From positions 1 through 19,973 of the forward strand of contig CAJOQS010000083.1 in the NCBI GenBank assembly GCA_905236925.1: DNA of 19,973 nucleotides, given 5' to 3'. A program made the translations under genes and the position numbers. Origin of the DNA: an uncultured Lachnospiraceae bacterium. GTDB taxonomy: Bacteria; Bacillota; Clostridia; Lachnospirales; Lachnospiraceae. Shown one piece after another: positions 8,320 through 14,987 of the stretch. Within the stretch, counting starts at the first letter, position 1. Each line of letters opens with the position of its first letter. The notes under the pieces are model-generated. The model had not been told where the DNA came from. It did not search any database and was given only the letters and a program-made list of their open reading frames with translations.

Positions 8320-9558
8320 ATGGCTACAGTTAAACCTTTTAAGTGTGTAAGACCGAACCCCGATGTTGCTGACAAAGTTGCGGCGCTTCCCTACGATGTT
8401 TACAGCAGGGCAGAAGCGAAAGAGAAGGTTAAGGGCGACAACCTTACATTCCTTCGCATAGACAGGGCCGAGACCCAGTTCGACGACAGTGTTGGTACAT
8501 ATGACGAATGCGTCTATGAGAAGGCACGTCAGATGCTCGATGCGGATATCGCCAACGGCGTATACATCAAGGATCAGGACAGCTGCTATTATATCTACGA
8601 GCTCATTATGAACGGCAGGCATCAGACCGGTATCGTAGCCTGTGCTTCTATCGACGATTATCAGAACGGGCTCATCAAGAAGCACGAGAATACCCGTGAG
8701 GATAAGCTTCTTGACAGAATTCACCATGTTGATACCTGCTCGGCACAGACAGGTCCTATTTTCCTCGCATACAGGTCGAACAAGATCATCAGCGAGACTG
8801 TCAGCGAGACTAAGAAGAAGGATGCGCCTATTTATTCGTTCACATCGGACGACGGCATCACTCATAACGTATGGAAGCTTTCCGATCCCGCAAAGGTCGA
8901 GACTATCCGTACCCAGTTTGAGCTTCTCGGAAGCATATATATTGCCGACGGACACCATCGCTGCGCATCAGCAGTTAAGGTCGGAATGAAGCGCCGTCAG
9001 GAGAATCCGGGTTATACCGGTGACGAAGAATTCAACTTCTTCCTTTCGGTACTTTTCCCTGAGGATCAGCTTATGATCATGCCTTACAACAGGGTAGTAA
9101 GGGATCTTGTCGGACTTTCCGTTGAGAATTTCATGGCAAGAGTTCGTGTGAACTTCCATATCCATGAAGTTGCGGGACCTTTCGAACCCACGGACCGCAA
9201 CACATACGGAATGCTGCTTGACGGTCAGTGGTACGAGCTTGCTGCAAGGTCAAGCCTCCGTGCCATATCCGATCCTGTCGGATCGCTTGATGTATCTCTG
9301 CTTCAGGATTATCTGCTCGGACCCATCCTCGGTATTGGCGATCCCCGTACCGACAAGCGTATTGACTTCATCGGCGGTATCAGAGGACTTGAGGAACTTG
9401 AAAGACGCTGCAAGACCGACATGAGAATAGCGTTTTCAATGTATCCCACATCAATTCAGGAGCTGTTCGCAGTTGCCGATGCCGGAAGGCTTATGCCTCC
9501 CAAGTCGACCTGGTTCGAGCCCAAGCTCCGCAGTGGTTTGTTCATTCACCAGATTTAG
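8320..9558 (+). CDS. DUF1015 family protein
   Basis: A 412-residue cytoplasmic protein matching the DUF1015 family by eye. Family landmarks are the N-terminal ALPYDVYS segment (22-29), the LTFLRIDRAE strand (42-51), the KHENT motif (121-125) and YIADGHHR (207-214) near the middle, followed by long alpha/beta stretches. There is no signal peptide or membrane helix. The biochemical role of the family is not established to my knowledge. Family members often lie beside serA and serC in Clostridia, and the DGHHR motif resembles the nucleotide site of ParB/Srx-fold proteins, which include free-serine kinases; that link is inference. Here neither serA nor serC is adjacent. The gene stands alone, with its own promoter region upstream and a strong hairpin terminator 22 bases after the stop. 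AAGGAG at 8309-8314 fixes the ATG start. Confidence 0.85.
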   Translation: MATVKPFKCVRPNPDVADKVAALPYDVYSRAEAKEKVKGDNLTFLRIDRAETQFDDSVGTYDECVYEKARQMLDADIANGVYIKDQDSCYYIYELIMNGRHQTGIVACASIDDYQNGLIKKHENTREDKLLDRIHHVDTCSAQTGPIFLAYRSNKIISETVSETKKKDAPIYSFTSDDGITHNVWKLSDPAKVETIRTQFELLGSIYIADGHHRCASAVKVGMKRRQENPGYTGDEEFNFFLSVLFPEDQLMIMPYNRVVRDLVGLSVENFMARVRVNFHIHEVAGPFEPTDRNTYGMLLDGQWYELAARSSLRAISDPVGSLDVSLLQDYLLGPILGIGDPRTDKRIDFIGGIRGLEELERRCKTDMRIAFSMYPTSIQELFAVADAGRLMPPKSTWFEPKLRSGLFIHQI

Positions 9559-9580
9559 TATAATCTTTACTTTCCTTTTT

Positions 9581-9625
9581 CGAGAAGAAGCGGCGTCTGA
9601 CTTCGGTCAGTGTCGCTTTTTCTCG
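9581..9625 (+). terminator. Intrinsic terminator with UUCG tetraloop
   Basis: Bases 9581-9592 pair with 9614-9625 (12 pairs, one G-U). The stem continues through G-U and C-G pairs with one bulged T (9596) to CTGAC/GTCAG, closed by a C(TTCG)G tetraloop at 9601-9606. The T-run 9617-9621 lies in the outer 3' arm, so the working terminator is probably the inner stem (about 9590-9616) followed by TTTTTCTCG. It separates the DUF1015 gene from the next operon. Confidence 0.85.
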
Positions 9626-9654
9626 TTGCCTTAATTCTGTGATTGTGATAAAAT
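9626..9654 (+). promoter_or_regulatory. Sigma-A promoter with extended -10 for the region 3 operon
   Basis: TTGCCT (9626-9631), a 17-base spacer and TAAAAT (9649-9654), with TGA directly before the -10 forming an extended -10 element. The -35 begins at the base after the upstream terminator hairpin. The start point would be near 9661, leaving a leader of about 40 bases with a G-rich, atypical ribosome site (GTGGGGG, about 9685-9691) before ATG 9701. Confidence 0.72.
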
Positions 9655-9700
9655 AATACAGAGTATAAATTAGAAATATACGAAGTGGGGGATAATAGAC

Positions 9701-10183
9701 ATGAGTAATAAGACTTCTGTAAAAAGCTGCGATCTGAAGAAATTCATACGCCGCGCGATCCTTCTGATCATCGCGGTACAGGCTGTGGCTATCGCAGTTT
9801 TAAAGGTCATTGAATATTTCAAGAGTAAGAGGGCCGACACCGAGAATCCGCGCCGTGATTTCAAGAAGCTCTTTAATTATCTCGGCAGCAAGGCATTTTC
9901 ACTTTCCGATGACAATGTATCGGGAGTTATCTCAAAGAATATCCTTGCCTCGACCTTTATCGATCTTTCCAATGTTAAGTTCAGGGAGGACGGCTTTATA
10001 TCTCTCAATGCCTCGTTCAGCTCTGTCAACATCATCGTACCCAAGGGCGTGAACGTTCGTGCCGACGGTCTTATTAAGCATTCATCCGTTAACAACACTG
10101 TACCCGAGGACAGCTCGAAGCCTTCGTTATATATCGCTTCCAAGCTTAACTGCAGTTCGGTTAACATCACCGCATCGAAATAA
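9701..10183 (+). CDS. Membrane-anchored protein with LiaF-like C-terminal domain
   Basis: A 160-residue protein with a basic N-terminus, one transmembrane helix at about 17-37 (RRAILLIIAVQAVAIAVLKV) and a charged linker. The C-terminal beta-rich domain (about 85-160) has the pattern SSVNIIVPKGVNVRADG...HSSVNNTVPED...LYIASKLNCSSVNI. This repeating 'FGSVxIxVPxGV' style is typical of the C-terminal domain of LiaF and related cell-wall-stress (DUF2154/toastrack-type) proteins. LiaF restrains the LiaRS two-component system, but no liaS or liaR is in the window and this protein has one helix rather than the several of classic LiaF, so a regulatory role is only a guess. It is the first gene after a clear promoter. 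Its stop is seven bases before the methyltransferase start, so the two are probably cotranscribed. Confidence 0.65.
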   Translation: MSNKTSVKSCDLKKFIRRAILLIIAVQAVAIAVLKVIEYFKSKRADTENPRRDFKKLFNYLGSKAFSLSDDNVSGVISKNILASTFIDLSNVKFREDGFISLNASFSSVNIIVPKGVNVRADGLIKHSSVNNTVPEDSSKPSLYIASKLNCSSVNITASK

Positions 10184-10190
10184 GGCATCT

Positions 10191-11699
10191 ATGATCGAAC
10201 AAATTAAAAAATCTGAAGACCTGAAAGCTTCTCTGCAGAAGCTCAGGCAGGAATTAAAGGGGATTAGGCCCGGCGAACTACCAAAACAGTGGCGGGCTGA
10301 ATATCCTCTTTTTGTTGAATTCTTATCCGATGACGATCCAAAGGTCAGGCAGAACGCTGTACTTATAATCAAAGAGCTTGCCGGACCCGAGCTTGCTGGC
10401 GAGGAAAAGCCTTCATGCGACAGTGAAGTGGCCAGAGCTGTTTATGACGCATATCTTAAGGATCCGACAAAATATAACAAAGAGGCCTATCTTTCGGCTC
10501 TGAACAGCTTTGACCTTCAGGCCTGCGGGCTTGCAGAAAAGCTCATGGAGAGAAGAGCGGCTCTTATCGCAGCCGAATATGCTCCCGAGGACAAAAAGCA
10601 CATCATCAACGAACTGCATGAGCTGAGCCTTCTTCTGAGGCCTTTCCTGTCCGCGCATACCTTCTCGGGAAGCAATATGTGCAGCGAGCTTGTGCTCCTT
10701 ACCAACCGTAATTTCAAAAAGCTTACCATGGACCGCCTGAAGAACATTTCTCACAAGGAGTTTACGGCGGGTGTCATGGTTAAAACGACCGACATCGAGC
10801 ATATCAGGAAGAACATAAGGACATATTCGGAATTCCTTTTTGTGCCCGAAGGCGTTAAAACCTGTTCTTCCGATCCTGTTGAAGCAGCGGAAGCTCTCAT
10901 AGCGGGCGGCCTGCCCAAATACATTCAAAGCAGGATCACTGAGCCTGATTCGCCTGTATTCTTCCGTGTCGAACGCCGGGGTAAGGATACTAAGGCATGT
11001 GTTGCATTTGAGAAGAAGCTCGCGTCGGAGCTTGAATACCTAAGCGGCTGGAGTATGGTAAACTCGGTCAGCGAATATGAAGTCGAGCTGAGATTTGTTG
11101 AGACTGCGGACAACAAGCTTATTGTTCTGGTTAAGTTCTGCAATCTGCCCGATGAGCGTTTCAGCTACAGAAAAATGTCATTGCCGGTCAGCATTAAACC
11201 GTATATTGCCGCAACAGTCATGAACCTTGCTCAGCCCTACCTGTCAGAGGAAGCCACTGTACTTGATCCCTTCTGCGGCTGCGGAACGATGCTCATCGAG
11301 CGCGAAAAGATCATTCCCGCCTCGAGATACTATGGGATCGATATATTCGGAGACGCGATAGAAGCGGCGAAAACTAATCTTAAAGAAGCCGGACTGATGG
11401 AGAAAACCGAGCTTATCAAGAAGGATTTCTTCCTGTTTACGCATAAGTACAGGTTCGACGAGGTCGTTACGGATATGCCCTTCGTGACTGACAAAAAGAG
11501 CAGTGCCGAGATAGAGCGTCTGTACCGTGATTTCTTCAGGAAGATCCCTTCCTTACTTGAATCGGGGGCAAGGCTTTTCATATATTCCAGAAACCGTGAT
11601 GTCCTCAGGAAATACGCCGGAGCATCCGGCTTCAGAATCATCTCCGAATTCGAGATTTCGAAAGCAGAGGGAAGCTGGTTCTGCATTTTGTCGCTTTAA
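10191..11699 (+). CDS. THUMP/UPF0020-type SAM-dependent RNA methyltransferase with HEAT-like N-terminal extension
   Basis: A 502-residue predicted RNA methyltransferase. The C-terminal Rossmann domain has SAM motif I, VLDPFCGCGT (357-366), the motif II acidic segment GIDIF (382-386), and catalytic motif IV as TDMPF (427-431), a variant of the N/D-PP-Y/F motif that fits the RlmL/Trm14/UPF0020 group of guanine-N2 methyltransferases. Before it, about 260-340 looks like the THUMP-associated region (VFFRVERRGKDTKACVAFEK and a later FSYRK). The first 200 residues are helical, with HEAT-like segments such as DDDPKVRQNAVLIIKEL, and are not usual for this group. ATG 10191 is chosen because it follows the upstream stop by seven bases, with AAGG at 10182-10185. 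The open frame extends upstream only inside the previous gene. Target RNA is unknown: tRNA or 23S rRNA are candidates. Confidence 0.75.
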   Translation: MIEQIKKSEDLKASLQKLRQELKGIRPGELPKQWRAEYPLFVEFLSDDDPKVRQNAVLIIKELAGPELAGEEKPSCDSEVARAVYDAYLKDPTKYNKEAYLSALNSFDLQACGLAEKLMERRAALIAAEYAPEDKKHIINELHELSLLLRPFLSAHTFSGSNMCSELVLLTNRNFKKLTMDRLKNISHKEFTAGVMVKTTDIEHIRKNIRTYSEFLFVPEGVKTCSSDPVEAAEALIAGGLPKYIQSRITEPDSPVFFRVERRGKDTKACVAFEKKLASELEYLSGWSMVNSVSEYEVELRFVETADNKLIVLVKFCNLPDERFSYRKMSLPVSIKPYIAATVMNLAQPYLSEEATVLDPFCGCGTMLIEREKIIPASRYYGIDIFGDAIEAAKTNLKEAGLMEKTELIKKDFFLFTHKYRFDEVVTDMPFVTDKKSSAEIERLYRDFFRKIPSLLESGARLFIYSRNRDVLRKYAGASGFRIISEFEISKAEGSWFCILSL

Positions 11700-11716
11700 T
11701 CATTAATGAGGTGAAC

Positions 11717-11890
11717 ATGAAAAAGAAGTCCAAGTTAGTCAGATTCATACTGATAATTTCTGTTTTGGCTTTTCTTTCTCTTCTGGGGTATTACATCTAC
11801 GGAAGGATACAGAGCCGTCCGGTAACCGTTTCCCAGCGGGAGAAGTATCAGGAACAGCTGCGTAACCCTTTGGAAGAAAGCGGAGAATAA
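11717..11890 (+). CDS. Small single-span membrane protein (57 aa)
   Basis: A short gene of 57 codons starting MKKKSKLVRFILIISVLAFL and ending QLRNPLEESGE. A lysine-rich N-terminus is followed by one hydrophobic helix at about 9-28, then a polar, charged tail of about 29 residues rich in Q, R and E. The positive-inside rule places the tail outside the cell. GAGGTG (11708-11713) sits correctly before ATG 11717. The reading frame fills the space between the methyltransferase (17-base gap) and the YhhN gene (one base between stop and next start) and so completes the operon spacing. I do not recognise a family. The helix could be an uncleaved signal anchor. Translation is likely from the ribosome site and spacing, but function is unknown. 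Confidence 0.65.
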   Translation: MKKKSKLVRFILIISVLAFLSLLGYYIYGRIQSRPVTVSQREKYQEQLRNPLEESGE

Positions 11891-11891
11891 A

Positions 11892-12599
11892 ATGCTGTAT
11901 TTTGTGTTCGTTGTGGCCGGGGCCGCGATCATGGAATTTCTGCTTCTGCCGTTCTATATCAGGCTGAAGCACAGGAAAAAGTATGTGCCTCTCAAGCTCG
12001 TCCTGAAGGGCTGCATGACTCTGATACCCGTAGTTATCTGCGCAATGGCCTTTTTCAGGCTGTACGGCAGGTCGGGCGACTTTTCGGAAATGTCAACCTC
12101 CGCGGGCTTTCAGACTTCGCCGCTTGTTCTTGCCGGACTGTGTGTTTGCCTTATAGCGGATATCGTTCTGGCTGTTAATTTTCCGGCGGGCATGGTTCTG
12201 TTTCTTCTGGGGCATATATGCTATATCCTTTATTTCATCAGGATAGGCGGTTATAACCCGCTAAGTGCGGTAATCCTCATCGTGGCTTATATCTTTACCT
12301 ACAGGTCTTTTTCACGTTTCAGGGAAGCGATGGGCCGCTTATGGCCGGCTTATTATCTGTATGCCCTTACTATTGATATGACATTGTCTGTTGGTCTGAT
12401 GCTTCCTTTCGGGATAGGACTGTACGGTGTTATTCCCGCGCTCGCGTCGTGCCTTCTCGTGATATCGGACTACATGCTTGCTGCAAACCGCCTCACCGGA
12501 CGGAAAAGATGGTCTGATCTGATGTACCTGAGCTATTATTTCAACGGACAGTTTTTCCTTGCACTTAGTGTATTTGGTCCCGTAATGATGGAATTGTAA
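11892..12599 (+). CDS. YhhN-family (lysoplasmalogenase/TMEM86-like) membrane protein
   Basis: A 235-residue integral membrane protein with about seven to eight hydrophobic helices. Family landmarks are the acidic helix CVCLIADIVLAV with FLLGHICYILYF after it, a VISDYMLAANRLTG segment in the C-terminal half and the closing YYFNGQFFLALSV helix. These match the conserved Asp/His/Asp pattern of YhhN/TMEM86 proteins. Characterised members hydrolyse the vinyl-ether bond of lysoplasmalogens to a fatty aldehyde and glycerophospho-head group. That would make sense in an anaerobic clostridium with plasmalogens, but substrate is inferred from the family only. GGAG at about 11882-11885 lies ahead of ATG 11892. 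It is followed after three bases by the metallophosphoesterase, so coupled expression is likely. Confidence 0.75.
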   Translation: MLYFVFVVAGAAIMEFLLLPFYIRLKHRKKYVPLKLVLKGCMTLIPVVICAMAFFRLYGRSGDFSEMSTSAGFQTSPLVLAGLCVCLIADIVLAVNFPAGMVLFLLGHICYILYFIRIGGYNPLSAVILIVAYIFTYRSFSRFREAMGRLWPAYYLYALTIDMTLSVGLMLPFGIGLYGVIPALASCLLVISDYMLAANRLTGRKRWSDLMYLSYYFNGQFFLALSVFGPVMMEL

Positions 12600-12602
12600 T
12601 AT

Positions 12603-13454
12603 ATGTATCTGATCATCGTTTTAATTATATTTATCGCTATCATACTGTATTCGGCGTCCGAATCGTTACGATTAAAGGTAACCGGATACCGGGTCGGACA
12701 TTCCGGGATCCCAGAGGGTCTTGACAATAAAAGGCTCATGCTGCTGTCCGACCTTCACTGTGTCAGGAACTTCGGACGAAACAATTCAAGGTTGTTCGAC
12801 AGGATCAGGAAATGTGCTCCCGACCTTATCGTGATAGCAGGTGACCTCGTAAACGGAGCGGACGAGACCGAATTCGTCTACGCACAGGACTTTATCGAGG
12901 AGCTTCATAGAATCGGAGTTCCGGTTTATTATGCCTTCGGAAACCACGAGACCAAGTTTGTTTTCAGAGAAAACGACCTCTACAGCAGATATGTGGAGCT
13001 TGTGAATTCCTTACCCGCGACAGTACTCAGGAACAGCTTCGAGGAGGCTTTCGGCGCAAGGATCTATGGTGTCGAGCTTTCTCCCGGAATGTACAAGTCA
13101 AGGTATATCACGGTTGAAGAAGTGTCCGACCTGAATGCTCTGCTTGGCAGTCCGGACAAAAACTACTATAATATCCTGATAGCTCATACGCCCGAATATG
13201 AGAAGATGTACTTTGACTGGGGAGCCGATCTTGTGCTTAGCGGCCATGTACACGGCGGGATCGCAAGACTTCCGTTTATCGGCGGGGTAATATCACCGCG
13301 CATGAAGCTTTTCCCGCATCATGACAGAGGAGTTTTTACCGAAGGCGGGCATACACTGATACTTTCTGCCGGTCTGGGCTGGCACGGACTCCCGTTCAGG
13401 TTTAACAATCTGCCCGAGATCGTCATGATAGAGCTTCACAAAACAGCTCAATAA
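12603..13454 (+). CDS. Membrane-anchored calcineurin-like metallophosphoesterase
   Basis: A 283-residue phosphoesterase of the YkuE-like/calcineurin-like superfamily. An N-terminal hydrophobic helix (2-17, YLIIVLIIFIAIILYS) acts as a signal anchor, which probably leaves the catalytic domain outside the membrane. All five metal-binding blocks are present: D50-x-H52 (LLSDLH), D81 (AGDLV), N114-H115 (GNHE), H195 (IAHTPE) and H215-x-H217 (GHVHGG). The enzyme should be a dinuclear-metal hydrolase. Relatives act on lipid-linked or nucleotide phosphates, and the true substrate here is unknown. Its position right after the YhhN-type membrane lipid enzyme makes a phospholipid or cell-envelope phosphate a reasonable but unproven guess. 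The start ATG 12603 lies three bases after the previous stop, without a strong ribosome site of its own. Confidence 0.88.
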   Translation: MYLIIVLIIFIAIILYSASESLRLKVTGYRVGHSGIPEGLDNKRLMLLSDLHCVRNFGRNNSRLFDRIRKCAPDLIVIAGDLVNGADETEFVYAQDFIEELHRIGVPVYYAFGNHETKFVFRENDLYSRYVELVNSLPATVLRNSFEEAFGARIYGVELSPGMYKSRYITVEEVSDLNALLGSPDKNYYNILIAHTPEYEKMYFDWGADLVLSGHVHGGIARLPFIGGVISPRMKLFPHHDRGVFTEGGHTLILSAGLGWHGLPFRFNNLPEIVMIELHKTAQ

Positions 13455-13482
13455 GTTTTAAGAATGAGAGGAGAAGACACGA

Positions 13483-14265
13483 ATGAGTTTGCAGGTTAAG
13501 CTTGAAGCCTTTGAAGGGCCTCTCGATCTGCTCCTACATCTTATAGAGAAGAATAAGGTAAACATCTACGATATTCCGATCGTGGAAATAACGGAACAGT
13601 ACATGGAATATGTCAACGCCATGGAAACGACTGACATGGATGTCATGAGCGATTTCCTCGTAATGGCCGCGACACTTCTGAGGATCAAGTCGCAGATGCT
13701 TCTTCCCGCGCCTCCTCTTGAGGAGGGCGAAGAACCCGTTGATCCGAGAGCAGAGCTTGTTGAAAAGCTGCTCGAATACAAGATGTACAAGTATATTTCC
13801 TTTGAACTCAAGGACAAGCAGCTTGACGCGGCAAGGATCATGTTCAAGGAATCAACCGTTCCCGACGAGGTTAAGGCATACAAGCCAGAGATCAACGTCG
13901 AAGAAATCCTTTCCGACGTAACGCTCAACAAGCTTCAGAGCATCTTCAATGATCTTGTCAAGAAAAAAGAGGACCGCATCGATCCGATCAGAAGCAAATT
14001 CGGCAAGATCGAAAAAGAAGATACTAATATATATCAGATCATCATGGATCTGCAGATGTACGGTGTCGTCAACCGCCATTTCTCGTTCCGGAAATACATG
14101 GAACGCCAGCACACAAAGATGGAAATGATCATCAGCTTCCTTGCCATCCTTGAGCTTATCAAGATGGGGCGCGTCAGGATCCAGCAGGAAGAGCTGTTCG
14201 ACGATATCATCATCGATTATCTGGCTAAGGATATTACGCCGGTGGAAGATTTTATGCAGGAGTGA
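13483..14265 (+). CDS. scpA: Segregation and condensation protein A
   Basis: Kleisin subunit of the bacterial Smc-ScpA-ScpB condensin, which compacts and segregates the chromosome. The protein has 260 residues, normal for ScpA. The family-defining N-terminus LEAFEGPLDLLLHLIEKNKVNIYDIPI is at 6-32 and binds the Smc neck. A TLLRIKSQMLLP helix follows at about 65-76. An acidic middle part leads to the C-terminal winged helix (from about 190, ILELIKMGRVRIQQEELFDDI) that contacts the Smc cap. AGGAG (13469-13473) precedes ATG 13483. The gene lies 28 bases after the phosphoesterase and seven bases before scpB, the usual scpAB pairing. No smc gene is in the window. Confidence 0.95.
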   Translation: MSLQVKLEAFEGPLDLLLHLIEKNKVNIYDIPIVEITEQYMEYVNAMETTDMDVMSDFLVMAATLLRIKSQMLLPAPPLEEGEEPVDPRAELVEKLLEYKMYKYISFELKDKQLDAARIMFKESTVPDEVKAYKPEINVEEILSDVTLNKLQSIFNDLVKKKEDRIDPIRSKFGKIEKEDTNIYQIIMDLQMYGVVNRHFSFRKYMERQHTKMEMIISFLAILELIKMGRVRIQQEELFDDIIIDYLAKDITPVEDFMQE

Positions 14266-14272
14266 CCAAGCA

Positions 14273-14875
14273 ATGGAAGAAATGGAAGATATCAAAAAAC
14301 TGGACGACGATCTCAAGCTGCTTCTCGCACATGTTGAAGCGATCCTGTTCACAATGGGTGAAGCGGTTGAGATAAGCAGGATAGCGGAAGCCGTCGGCCA
14401 CGACGAGGACACTGTCAGAAAAGTAATAAGAAACCTTATGGAGCGCTACGAGGATGACAGCTACGGTGTTCAGATAATAGAGCTGGACGGATCATTCCAG
14501 ATGTGCACCAAGGCATCGATGTACGAAACAATCATCAAGATAACGAATGTTCCCAAGAAATTCACGCTTACCGATGTACTTCTAGAAACCCTATCCATAG
14601 TTGCCTACAAGCAGCCCATTACAAAAGCGGAGATAGAAGAGATCAGGGGTGTTAACTCCGACCATTCCGTTAACAAGCTTCTTGAATACAATCTTATCTG
14701 TGAAGTAGGCAGGAAGAACGCGCCCGGAAGGCCCTGCATGTTCGGGACAACAGAGGAATTCCTAAGGAACTTCGGTCTTGCATCGATCGACGATCTCCCC
14801 GAGATCAAGCAGGAAAAGATAGAGGAATTTAAGTCTGAAGCGGAAGATGAAATGCAGTTGAAATTGGACATATAG
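14273..14875 (+). CDS. scpB: Segregation and condensation protein B
   Basis: Partner of ScpA in the Smc condensin complex; it dimerises and clamps the middle of the kleisin. It has 200 residues with the two winged-helix domains typical of the family. The first begins at HVEAILFTMGEAVEISRIAEAVG. The second contains the hallmark LSIVAYKQPITKAEIEEIRGV and the turn APGRPCMFGTTEEFLRNFGL. A short acidic, glutamate-rich tail ends the protein. ATG 14273 is supported by AGGAG (14258-14262), which lies in the end of scpA; ATG 14282 is a possible alternative. The frame stays open further upstream inside scpA, but that part has no relation to ScpB. The promoter for the next transcription unit overlaps its last codons. 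Confidence 0.95.
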   Translation: MEEMEDIKKLDDDLKLLLAHVEAILFTMGEAVEISRIAEAVGHDEDTVRKVIRNLMERYEDDSYGVQIIELDGSFQMCTKASMYETIIKITNVPKKFTLTDVLLETLSIVAYKQPITKAEIEEIRGVNSDHSVNKLLEYNLICEVGRKNAPGRPCMFGTTEEFLRNFGLASIDDLPEIKQEKIEEFKSEAEDEMQLKLDI

Positions 14876-14894
14876 TATCAACAATATATATAAT
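14865..14894 (+). promoter_or_regulatory. Putative upstream promoter P1 for the chemoreceptor region
   Basis: TGGACA (14865-14870), 18-base spacer, perfect TATAAT (14889-14894). The -35 lies in the last codons of scpB. The start point would be near 14901, so the transcript would include the whole downstream hairpin and T-run. It would be stopped or attenuated at about 14970 after roughly 70 bases. Confidence 0.55.
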
Positions 14895-14918
14895 GTGAAA
14901 AATAATTTTGTTTTTAGC

Positions 14919-14970
14919 AAAACCTTGCATTTATTCAGCAAATCGTGTAGAATGAATGCGAGGTTTTTTT
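14919..14970 (+). terminator. 18-bp hairpin plus T7: terminator/attenuator containing a promoter
   Basis: Bases 14919-14936 pair with 14950-14967 in 18 consecutive pairs, two of them G-U (T14926-G14960 and T14932-G14954), with a 13-base loop (14937-14949). Seven T's (14964-14970) follow, the first four also able to pair with the A's at 14919-14922. It would end transcription from scpAB or P1. The ribosome site AAAGGAGG (14973-14980) of the first chemoreceptor follows immediately. Confidence 0.8.
14925..14953 (+). promoter_or_regulatory. Promoter P2 nested in the terminator hairpin
   Basis: TTGCAT (14925-14930), exactly 17 bases, TAGAAT (14948-14953). The -35 is inside the 5' arm of the hairpin and the -10 covers the loop/3' arm boundary. 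A start near 14960 would give a leader of about 28 bases lacking the 5' arm, so the P2 transcript cannot fold the terminator. Confidence 0.68.
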
Positions 14971-14987
14971 GTAAAGGAGGTTTCTTG

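Noticed and set aside
8281..8958. 225-codon open frame on the - strand opposite the DUF1015 gene
   Set aside because: It lies entirely over the DUF1015 gene and its leader, shows no family signature and has no promoter or ribosome site of its own.
10059..10190. N-terminal extension of the methyltransferase frame into the LiaF-like gene
   Set aside because: The extra 44 residues overlap the upstream gene in another frame and look non-coding; ATG 10191 follows the upstream stop with AAGG correctly placed.
14141..14272. Longer ScpB start inside scpA
   Set aside because: The added residues bear no relation to ScpB and would overlap scpA by over 120 bases; AGGAG (14258-14262) supports ATG 14273.
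14895..14987. Longer start for the first chemoreceptor (31 extra residues)
   Set aside because: This stretch is the promoter/terminator hairpin; the consensus AAAGGAGG sits just before ATG 14988, which also gives a normal receptor N-terminus matching copy 2.
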